Shown here piece by piece: positions 12,995-24,079 of a DNA stretch of 64,000 nt. Within the stretch, counting starts at the first letter, position 1, and each line of letters starts with the position of its first letter. Source of the stretch: Lutjanus erythropterus. Its lineage: Eukaryota > Chordata > Actinopteri > Lutjaniformes > Lutjanidae. The notes under the pieces were generated by a model. It ran no database searches. It saw only the letters and a list, made by a program, of their open reading frames with translations, and had not been told where the DNA came from. The position numbers were made by a program, and so were the translations under genes. Where the stretch lies: the NCBI GenBank assembly GCA_020091685.1, contig CM034599.1, forward strand, positions 25,171,922 through 25,235,921. Reading direction: 5' to 3'.

Positions 12995-13246
12995 TACTTA
13001 ACATTGAGAAAGAAAAAACCAAACAGAACCAAACATCTCACATCACATCTGTCATTTGGCATTACAACCCACAGACAGATGAGGCACGAGGCCTGCAACA
13101 GAACTATAGATGCAGTGGCACACTTGTGCCTGCAGAGTGCAGAACTGTGTGCCAAACTTACATTCCCACACAAACTTCCAACATAAAAGCTTCTTTGATT
13201 CATGTTTAGATGTTTATTACATCCTGCTATGTTTGGAGTGTATTCT

Positions 13247-13250
<4 letters not shown>

Positions 13251-13284
<34 letters not shown>

Positions 13285-13294
13285 GTGTGTGTGT
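13251..13294. repeat. (TG)n microsatellite, one interruption
   Basis: TG run with a single C near 13280, in the probable gkap1 3' UTR. Confidence 0.95.
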
Positions 13295-13453
13295 AAAATT
13301 ACGGGGGCATGCATTAAATTCTGACATGGAATCCAAACTAAAAAATAGGAAAGACAACCCTGATTGTGATCAGTAGCTTGTTTCTTCATTTGTTCATTAA
13401 TTTTGTTTTAAAGCAAATCATATTTTTTTTGCTGTATTTTCCTTCAGAGGGCT

Positions 13454-16400
13454 TCATAGATCTACCTCCGAGCCTTTCTTCCCTTTCTTGTTTCCCTGCA
13501 AACCAGAAAAGCCCAGAAAGTACACAATTATTGACAAATATGACAAGGTGTTTTCAATTAAAATACAGTTAAAGTGAAAAACAAAACTTGACATCAGACA
13601 TGTCATCACATTAAAACAGGGTTTCCCAAACTGGGGGGCGTGTCCCCCTGGAGTGTGCTGTCATGTCGACCTGTCATTCACTAAAATTCAACTTGTTGCT
13701 GTTTTAACAGCTGGGCAACGAGGCTATTTGTCCCTCTTGTTTTTGTCCTTATCAATATCATTATCATCATTATTATTATTAATTGGGAACCTGCCTTCAC
13801 ATACATGAAAATAAACCAAATTGCGTGCATCGGTCCAGACCTATGTCAAACTTCCTCAACTGGCTTTGCAGGCTAATAGTCCTGATGGTGGTGCTACAGC
13901 AGTCATCTACATTTAAAACTTTGAAAACTCATAACAAATCATCCGTATGTGCTACAATGTCCAAACACACAACAAAACAAAACTGAGCAGAAACTTTCAC
14001 ATGCTTTGAGCAGGCAGGAATTTTTTAGTCCATTGCTCTTTTCAAAAATTGTAAAACTAATTAAATATATCTCCTCCCACGTTTTTGTGTGCTGAGTCTG
14101 TTACTTACACTGCCTCTTTTCTCACTTCATCTGACCTACTGGCTGCTGTTTCTCTGGTCTACACACAGGGAAAGAAGGAACATGCATGCAAGTGCACACA
14201 CATACACATGTACAACAGCTAATACACAGGCAGTCAATGCATGCTTTCACATCAACAGTGGAATGTCACTGGGCGATATGCCATCCTTTATTATTTCAGA
14301 CCAAGGTTAATGTTTATGAGGTTTTGCTTCCAACATGCGCTCATCTGACCTATCAAACTGCATGTTGTTGACAACCTCACATCCAAAACATTCAACTTTG
14401 CTGATCACAGTTTTTTTTTTAAAACTCCATTAAAAGGACAACATGTGGAGAGGAATAGCATATGAGCTTCAGTACGACGACAGCAACAGTTTATGGAAAA
14501 TGTCTTTGTTTAAACTTCCAACTGGGCGACCCCTCTGATGTAGGACTATGAATGAACCAAATGCACACTGTGCACAGCTGGAACTGTTTACAAATCATGT
14601 AATATATTATGTTACTAAGACATACAGCTAGCTGCTGCTCTGAGTCAATCAGCTCTCTCAAATTAATTCTGTGCTTCTTCAAACTTGGTACCAGCTGTTG
14701 CAGCAGTGAAATATATGCTGAAGCAGCCGTGTGACAAATTTAACTTCTGAACCAACACCATGTTCTATTCTCTCTTTCAGTGTTGGGTGTATCCTGGTAT
14801 ATTGTTTTTTTCTTGCAGCACAATTTTTTTCAGAAGATTCATAATTTTATATGCAAAATTCTGTCCTCCTTAATGTGAGCAGTCAGGCATGCTGAAATTT
14901 TGACTCTGAATAATGTGCAATTCCATGTCGTTCAAGGGTTTCCCTGTTAGCGTGCAAAGGCCTTCATGGTGACACCACTACGTACACATCTGAAGTAAAT
15001 GAGTGAATGAGAACACAAGTGATCATTTGAACTCTCACCTGATGTTTTGGTTGTTCTGTCTGCAGACCTTTGACTTTAGACCTTTCTTGTTCAAGGGCAC
15101 CGTGTAGTAATGTTACCTAAATTTAAAAAACAAACAAAAATATTATTCAAATAGACAGAAATATATAAATATCTCACGGACTGATGTTTCTCTCTCGTAA
15201 CTTTTATTGTAACTCACCTGTGATGACAGTTCTTCTTTTATATGTAGGAGCTCTTCTACCTGTAGAAGGATTTCTGCTTTATCTTTCACTGAAGGATAAA
15301 AATTAAGACACATCATCAAATCTTCATCAGGAAAGGAAAGAAACAAAGAAAAAGGAGGGAGGGATAGCTAGTATAATGTTCAACTCACTCTCTCCCTGTT
15401 GGAGCATCTTAAGAAGCTGGGAATTTCTTGCTTTCACCTCTTTGTACTTTGCCTGCAGAGTGGAGAACCAAGCAGAAAAGCCTTTTGTTTGTTTGTTTGT
15501 TTTAAAGAATTTATGGTGTTTGCCACAAGAGAAAGTCAAGGAGAAGTGGATCATGCTGCTGTTGTGGTTTAAGAAATCTCTTCAGACATGTTGATGCATT
15601 TTTTCACTTTAGAAACTGGCCGCTACTGGACTCCATTGTAACCAATGTAACCGACAGGAAGCTGCCCACAGCCTCCTTGGATTCAGAGAGAAGCAACTAA
15701 AACCTTTATTTAAATAAGTGTTTGATCCTCAACAGATATGGGCTTAAGTCATTTGTGTATCACTTAAAAGGGCTGTAGCAAATGGACTACCGTGAATGTC
15801 TGACAACAGATTTAAGTCTTTAAGTCTCTTAAAAATATGGTAATAATTGCATGTCAAGTGTGATTCATGGACATTCAATACTCTATAACTTCTTGTAGAA
15901 AAGATAGCATCCACAAAAATATAGATATATTTGTACACTTCAAAATCTGACAGGTTACACTTGTAGTTACACAAAACAATCTAGGAAACTAATTGCATTG
16001 AAAAAGGTCAAACTATTAGTCCTTAGTTATGTAAACTTTATATCTACTTATTAAGTTTACTTAAACTTAAGTTGTACTACCGTAACTGTGAAGGCCCAAC
16101 CCAAAACTGGTAAGTGAAAATAACTTGCTTTTACAAGATGGTAGCTGTAAATTATACACAATAAATAGCACATTTCTGGCAGGTCAAAATGACATTATAA
16201 TTCCCTAGTGAAATTACAAAATGATGGAGTAACTGCTTATACTGACCTCCCACTGTGAGATGGTTTTCTTGAGCTTATCGATTTCCTGGTCTTTCTTTTC
16301 CAGCTCATACTTTAACTGCTCTGCTCGGGGATCCTAATGGGAAGGACAAGGAGAAACAGCAAATCAGGACATTTATTTAAGATTACTACTGAGCAGATTG

Positions 16401-19400
16401 GGGATGTGAATTTTTACAACATAATAAAAAGTTGTCTGTGGATATTCTCAGTCATCCAGGTCATGGTATTTGTAGCAAGGTTTGTAATAGGCAACTGGAC
16501 TTGACAGAGTTCTTGAAGACGTTTCGCCTCTCATCCAAGAAGCTTCTTCAGCTCTGTTCTAGGTGTTAACGACCACACAGAGGTTTAATACCTGAACTCA
16601 CAAACCAGTCAGTCAGAACTGAAGAAGCTTCTTGGACGAGAGGCGAAACGTCTTCAAGTCCAGTTGCCTACTACAAACCTTGCTATGAATAATAAAAAAT
16701 TAATCTGAAAACCTGAGAAATTAAATACAAAAACAGGATAAAAGAGAACATGTACTGCTAATCTGTTCTACTTCTGATAGCCCAAACCAAAAAAAAAAAG
16801 AAGCCAATTAAAATCCAACATTAAGTGCATGACTTGTTCATGTACTGTAAATACCTGAGGCATAACAGAAAGCTTGTTCATGGACATGTCTTTCTATTCC
16901 TCTACTCACTGGTTCATGTTCTGTGGATGTGTTGACTTCTTGTCCCTGGCTGTTAGCGTACTGCTCACGTCTCTTCTCCTGCTGGATAATCCGACTAACA
17001 TCATCTTCGAGTTTATTAAAGAAACGCTCCTCCTGCCCAACTCCCAATGCCAGGTTAGCTGCTCTGGCATCCTGGATGGGAAAAACATCAGTGTTTCAAC
17101 AGGGTTATTCCACATCATACATGACATTTAACACCAAATAATACCCTGCATATGTATGTATTCTACATAATTCTACATAATGTTTCCATTTATGTGACAA
17201 GAATACAGGTTTAAGATTGGGGTGAAGCAAGTAAAAAGATGCTCAGGGACTTTGCTCACCTCTTTCTCTTGTTTCTTACTCAAATGTTCTGTAAATGGAC
17301 AAAATACATTGACATAAATATTATACTGGGGGCGTTGAGCTATAGACAGCAGCACACAAGATTCTAGTGTAATGGCTTTTGAAAGAGATCAATAAGTTTC
17401 TCTCACCTGCGCTGCCTTCAGCCTGGAAGTCCTGCAGTGAAACTGTCTTTTTGTCTTTTGCCTGCTGATTCTTCTTTTTGTCCTTCTTCCCTCCGCCCTC
17501 TTTTCCACCTCGTGACTTTGGCGAGGACGTGTTTGTGCTGTTGTTCTGCTGAGTGAAAGAAGATCTTTTCTTTTAGAATTACAACTTACAAACAAATAAA
17601 TAGAATATGACTTTAAAATAAAACCAAATTCATTCTCCATTTAATGCTTGAAATTTATAGCCATTTAATTTTCGTTGCTTTGGCTCTACTCTAGCTCACT
17701 GGATTTCAAATCAAGCAGTGAGGTTAAAGTGCTGATTTTCCGCTCTAATAGGGTGTGTACTCATTGCAGTGCAAAGACAGACATCTACGGTTTAATTTCG
17801 TAACCAATAAAAGGTCTTATTTCAGTGTTACCCTTATTCTCCTTTATTTAATTCCTCAATGAGAGAAACAGCAGCTCCAGGTTATGCACATGAATCCAAA
17901 GTCTAAACTGAATGACCAGTGGCATGTGACTCCCAGCATGATGAGTACACAAAATGGTACAATGCAATTCCTTTTTCCTATAAATCTAAACATCTTTGCA
18001 CAAATGAATATAAGACGCTAGTCAGATGGTAACATGTCTTTAACAAAAGTGCATTAAAACAGCGGTAAGTCAGACAGTGTCCTGCAGTGTCTTTTGTTAT
18101 AAAATGGGATTCAGCTAAATTTCAGATCACTTACAAGACATGTTCACAAGCATAAATATGTCATGATTTAGGGAGAAACCATGCCATATCATATATGGGA
18201 ACAGCAAACACTTATGTTTTCACAAAATCTCTGAGTAGATTATCTCTTTTTTTGAAATCAAATTTAAGGCTTTTTAAGGCCTCTCCTCCTCTCATGGATA
18301 TGTATAAAATATTAGCCTTTGCCACTTTGCACTATTAAATGGAAACTGATGGTGCAGTCCAAATTCTAGCAGATACCAAAGATTATCTGACTTTTCTTCA
18401 TCCCTGAGGACCCCAGGGGGTCTTTAGTTTAACATCATCAGGCAATTATTTGTTTACTTCCTGAATCCTGTTACCCTCAAAGAAAATAGCAAGAACAGGT
18501 GGTGGTTTGTGGAGAAATGGGCCAAACATACAGTATTACAGTACAACAAGACAGGAGAAAAAAACTTGGTCAAGCACAAAGATCAACTGTTTTAATATTT
18601 AAATACAGGCTGTTAAATCCTGTATGAGGATGAGATTTCTCTGGTCAACGTAATCTCAAAATTTAAGACCTTTCATAATCAAGAGTAAACCTTTTTAAGA
18701 CATTCTGTAGCCTAAAATCATAAAACAATCTAGTTTAAGACCTTTTAAGATTTTTTTTAGATTCAGAGATAATTGAATCCCCTCAAACTTGCCAATCAAT
18801 GGTGCATATTACTGTGTGTGTTATGTACCTGTTTGTGCTGTTCATACTCCAGTTTACTGAGAATCAACGCCTTTTCCAAGTCGGCCTCATACAGCTCAGT
18901 GGTTATCTAGAGGAGGAGGAAACAGATGAGAAAAACATCCATGTGAGACACATAGTTGGTATTCTCTGAACCATGCAGTTATATCGGGGCAAGACAGTTT
19001 ACCACTGATACACACAGCCCTCTACTGCTGACCTCTGAACATCTGCACTAAAAGAGCTGGAAATAATGTGACTTTGTGAGGAGAACATTATCCAAAATTA
19101 CCTACATGATGCTTTGCCAGCCCACATATTTGTCCTGTGGTTGTTCTGTTCTGTCTTACCTGCTCATCCCTTTGCTTCCACTGCTGCCAGCCCTCTGACG
19201 GTATAGTGTGGTCTCCTGAAGGAGGACTGAGAAGTTCACTGGCTATTCCTGACAGCGTCATACAGGGGGGCGGGGCACAAGACTTCTGAGGAATCTTCTT
19301 GAAGGCCAGATTACGCAGCTGAGAAAGAGATATGAGATTAAGCTAGACACTTTATGTGTTCATTGTTGCTACAATTATGAATAACCAACATGCTCTTTTG

Positions 19401-21149
19401 TTCGCTACAGAAGCTATCAGCATGTATGTACATGTTTTTTAGTCTTAAAATGATTACCACCTGATTATGGCCTTCTGCTAACTGGTGTTGCTCCAGTCAG
19501 ACTTCTCAGGTAAGAGAGGTCCAGGTACCCAGGATAAGATCTACATCAGGTGACGGTGCTTTTACTTCTGCCTGACCACCTGAAATCTGTCTCAACTCCA
19601 TTTTCAAAAATGGTCTGAAAACTGTTGTTTTCTCTCAGGTTAATGATTAGTAACTGTATGTGTGCATCCATGTCTTCTGTCTGTGGGTCAACAGGGGTTG
19701 CAACTTCAAATTAGTTTTACTGTTGATTAAACTGACAATTATTTTCTCCAGTAATGGATGAATTTGAATTTGACTATAAAGTGTCAAAACATAGTGAAAA
19801 AAATCCATTTAAATTTCCAAGGTGACCATTTCAAATGCCTTGTTTTTTTCAGACCAATAGGTGAAAACTGAAAGCCGTTTCATTTATGGATTGGACTAGT
19901 TGTTCTAGCACATCTCACAGATGCTCGATTAGATTGAGATCTGGGGAATTTGGCGGTCAAGTCAATACCTGGCCACCTTCTTCCATTGCTACATGGTCCA
20001 GTTCAGACATTCACATGCACTCAGAAGGCCCTTTCAGTGGCGGCTAGGGGTCAGCACGGGCACCCTGACAGTTCTGCAGCTACATAGCCTCATACACAAC
20101 AAGCAGCCATGTGCTGTGTGTTCTGACACCTTTGTATTATAGCCAACTTTCTCGGCAATTATTGCTGTACTAGTCTTCACTCCTCACACGCATCACTGAG
20201 CCTTGCGTGCCCTGGACGATTCACCTGTTGTCCTTCCTTGGACAACTTTTGGTACTAACTAGGGCTGCGCAATTAATCATAATGTTATCGAAACTACAAT
20301 ATGGCCACATGCACTATCCCAATTGCAGAACCAGAATTGCAAGTGCAATTTTTTGAAAAAGGAAAAAGGCGCAAGAAAACAGCATTTTAAGTAAGCAAAA
20401 GATAAAAAGCTCTGACCCAGTCATCTCACCATCACATTCTGGTACTCAGACCTTTACACGTACATGTTTCCTCCTTCCAACACATCAACTTCAACTGCTG
20501 CCTAATACATCCAACCCCTTGTCAGGAGCTATGAAAATCAGGATTTAATGTTGTGGCAGTTGCCTCTTTTTCTCTGTTAAATATCAACACAAAATATTCT
20601 GGGTATTTTGGATGACGCTTTAGCTAGGTAAGCAATTAAATTAATCAACATTTTGTGAAGTGTCTTATCGAGCAATAAAAATTCCTAATGAAGTGATTAC
20701 ATGCTTAATTTGAACGAGTGCCAGTCTTTGCTCTAAACAGCTGAGAGCAAAACAAAACAGGTTTCTGGTGGCGAGTACCCGGCACAACCATCTGCACTTT
20801 CAGTTCAGGTGAAACGTCACTGTCACAAGACGGAAACCATATATGCAGCCTGATAACATAGACGTGTATGAAGCAGAGGGTGGTGAGATGCTCTCCTGTC
20901 ACTCACCTCATTGGCCTCACTTTGTTGCTGCTCCTTCTTCTTCTTCTTCTTGTCTTTCTTCTTGTCGTTGCACTGACCTCCTTTCCCCCCGGCTCCTCCT
21001 GCCTTTCCCTGTCGAGGCTTCCCGGAGGGTCCGCCTTTGCTGCTGGTCTTCCCCGCATCAGAGGCGTCGGAGTCCGAATCCGAGTCTATCTGAAGCAGGG
21101 CGAAGCGAGAGGCGGTGGTGGGGACGGTGATCATTGCAGACGATGCCAT
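13454..21149 (-). CDS. gkap1: GKAP1, cGMP-dependent kinase anchoring protein (384 aa)
   Basis: Coding exons: 21149-20907, 19318-19160, 18906-18829, 17548-17407, 17288-17260, 17071-16910, 16333-16247, 15452-15389, 15288-15218, 15116-15039, 13495-13454 (TGA 13456-13454). All phases close at 384 aa; human is 366. The N-terminus reads [18 protein letters not shown], followed by a Gly/Lys-rich basic segment and the conserved [20 protein letters not shown] junction. The middle and C-terminal parts are coiled-coil ([51 protein letters not shown]). The protein ends [13 protein letters not shown]. In mammals GKAP1 (GKAP42) is a Golgi-associated anchor for type I alpha cGMP-dependent kinase. The 29-nt exon 17288-17260 ([10 protein letters not shown]) is unusually small, but its phase and the human protein both support it. 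Confidence 0.95.
16471..16686. repeat. Large inverted repeat (hairpin, MITE-like)
   Basis: The left arm 16471-16558 and right arm 16615-16686 are near-perfect reverse complements. Both contain AGGCGAAACGTCTTCAAG or its complement, with a loop of about 56 bases. The left arm carries about 10 extra bases near 16504. It lies in gkap1 intron 6. The same 'GAGGCGAAACGTCTTC' sequence is familiar from many fish genomes, so this is probably a foldback or MITE-type element. Confidence 0.8.
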
Positions 21150-21560
21150 TGAGAACGGAAAACTAAGAGATGAAGAACAATACAGTTAGGATAACTTGAA
21201 GCTGAGAGAGTTAGCTGCTTAATGTAACCTCTTTACAAATAAAACCATGACCATATCTGTACCAACACTGTTATCTAAAGCAACAGCTTGTGCGGTCAGC
21301 ATGTTTTATCACAACAGGAAGTAGTGATGATAAATGTAACGTGATTTAAACTGCACCGATGCTAACAGTGTAGCTAGCACTACGTAGCAGCAAGTTGTTA
21401 GCTAGGTTAACTGTACAGCGCTTAGCCGGTGTTGTTAGCTTCTAAACAAGTGCAAAAGTATTGAAGCACGACAGTCACAGTCACATTCATGGACTCACGT
21501 TGAGCTTTTCTTCTTAATACACACACTGACTTGTTCTGAAGAGGCAACACCCCCAAGAAA
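21150..21560 (-). promoter_or_regulatory. gkap1: gkap1 5' UTR, non-coding exon and promoter region
   Basis: The first coding exon seems to begin at 21162 after a TCTCTTAG acceptor. A good donor (CAAC/GTGAGT) at 21499/21498 marks the end of a probable non-coding first exon. The transcription start would lie a short way above 21530. Inferred from splice motifs only. Confidence 0.45.
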
Positions 21561-21659
21561 AGTTGCTTAAGTACTTTCACCTGTTCGTGAAGGTACTATC
21601 CCTCTGTTACCGTTGGTTTGCTACCAGTGACTGCTTGAGTACAGAAGCCCGTGAGGACA

Positions 21660-22600
21660 AAAAGGATTCAGGCTGGGACTGTGATTAAAAATCTTAAAAT
21701 AAAACACCTAAAAAATAATATTAAATGTAATAGTATTAATATTTCGAAATATTCCAAATTAAAGCTTTTGTTTAGATTATTATAAACAAAAATAACCATG
21801 ACCGTTAAACTCTAATTTAGTTAGTTGAAAGAAATTCAGCATCAAATGCAAGAGGCTTCTCCCATTTCAAAATAAAAGGGTACCACTCTACATTAACAAA
21901 ACTCTTACAAAGGGTTTATTAATGTGTATAATTAGGTTCTTAATTAGGTTGTAAACACTTAATAAATCATTTATGTTCTAAAGAATTTATATAATTTTTC
22001 ATACAATCAATCAATGTGATTGTGTGTGGTACTAATTAATTAGTGAGTTACTAACAATTATTACTGGCAAAAGGGAGCCTTATTGTAAAGTGCATGCTGA
22101 AAATGTCGAGTTAAACAATTTTGCCACAGCCTTTGTGTATGAATCTGGTAATTTGATATATTCATCTGTTATGCCAAATGAAACTTTCAAATTAGTAAGA
22201 TATGCTGATGGTGGTTAAATGCCAGTAACTGATTAACAAATATCCGATGAAGCTGACAGGTGTAAATGCTGCTGACGGAGAAGACAAAAGTAAGCAAAAC
22301 AGATCTGAGGCTTACAGTACAGTACAGATACATGTGGGCTCACTATTTAGCAAGCAACAAATCACTATTGCCATTTTTATCTTATATGCCGTAACAGCTT
22401 AATAATGATTTATAAAGTGTTTACAACCAAATTTATAACCTTACTATTAACAATTTTTATTTTTTTATTTTTTTATTTTTTAAGTAGTCTTATTATAAAG
22501 TGGTACTCACACATTTGGCCAAACCATGGCCCCATGGGATAATCTGACTGTGAGTACAGGGTGAGGGGATAAAATGAGTTACACAATAAAGGCAAAACAG
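21660..22600. repeat. Intergenic stretch filled by dispersed repeat(s)
   Basis: From about 21885 (GGGTACCACTCTACATTAAC) to about 22512 (reverse-complementary end ATTATAAAGTGGTACTC) the sequence resembles a teleost non-autonomous element with inverted ends, rich in TTATTAAT-type motifs. Unrelated sequence at about 22090-22380 appears inserted in the middle. No exon was seen. Confidence 0.55.
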
Positions 22601-22607
22601 TGAGATA

Positions 22608-24079
22608 TTTATTATTATCAAGTTTAATACATTTCACTGCACTAACAGTCACCCATATAAAAATAATTTATACAGCAATGTACTTACAACTAACAGTACG
22701 TAGTGCACACACATAAAAAATTGATATCAAAAATCTAATGTACAACAAACTTTACCAAGCTTTATATTACTATTGTAGTGCAGAAAACACACTTTATCTA
22801 CTGGCCATTTTAAGTGCACAACATTGCTGAAAATTAAAAGGTGAAAGACAGAGCATTTCTTTTCATAAGGCACTATTTGATTACATTCAACAACAGATCA
22901 ATGAACATGTTTTCCCTAACTTGTTGTATGTTTTAAACTAATAGTATTTGTAATAAAAGGAGGAGAATCAATTTGCTGTTGGCAATAACTGTAAGATGAG
23001 CTACTTATGACTACAAAATAATATAAGAAAAGTGTTGCTTTTTACATTAAATACCCCATTGCTACGCAATGTATGTGAGGTTGCAAGTACTATGTATTTG
23101 TAAGAAAGATTTATGACATTTTAAAGGACAAGAGCTTAAAACTTCAAGGTCCCCAAATAATTTACAGGAAAAAACAAACTTGAATTTGCAGTATTATATT
23201 TGGGTGTGGCAAGAACTGATAGAAAAATCTGAAAATGGGATGTTTGACTTTTTTAGTGTAGAGGCATCACCAAGTTATTGGAAATGCCTCTGTACTTATC
23301 AGTTGTCATGACAACACTGGCCTTTCTTCTCTTATTGAATGGCCAAGACTCCACAGCATTCAACATTGACGGGCTCTGGGAGGACAGATAAATAGGAAGA
23401 CAGTGCTATGATGAGAGTAAAGAAATTTCAACAATAACCACATTTCAGTCTTTTTAAAAGACATTTTTCCCCTTCGGCTCATAAACTCTGAAGTTCTCAC
23501 TTTTCATGGTTTCACTATTCTGTGGTTACATCGGCAATGGTAAGGACATGTTCAACAAAGGACAGTGCTGAATTCAAAAAAGCTGAGAACAATATTCATT
23601 AGTATATTGTGAATATGGACACGTATTAAATATAGACCAGTATTTTTATAATGTGAAGTAATTTGATGAGCTTGTGGGCACTTCCAATTTGCCTCCAAGC
23701 CCCATAGTCTTTAAATTACTTATTTTCTGTCAAATAATACATGTAAATTTTCACAAGATACTTAAGATGGGAAGGAGTGATATTTTGTTCATGTTCAATA
23801 CTTAACAAAAATATAGAAATCACTTTTTGCTTAACAAAAATATAGAAATCACTTTTTGCTTCCATTTTTAATGAGTTTAAGTAAAGGATCTTGGACTTTC
23901 TTTTTAGACCTTTTAGAATATTTTTGTAGCGTATATTTTGTCATCAGCTTTTCATGACCCACATTTCCCTTTGCTTACTTGCACCCAAAAAGAATTTTCT
24001 GTACACAGTGCTGCTGCAAGTGACTCATATGCACTATGATCTATGTAAAGCCACCTAACAGATCACAAATGATGCAACA
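22608..24079 (-). other. kif27: Probable kif27 3' UTR
   Basis: It follows the kif27 stop codon and ends at a minus-strand AATAAA at 22613-22608. It contains a perfect 29-bp tandem duplication (23801-23829 and 23830-23858). No coding frame that fits either neighbour was found. The length (about 1.5 kb) depends on the choice of poly(A) signal. Confidence 0.45.
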
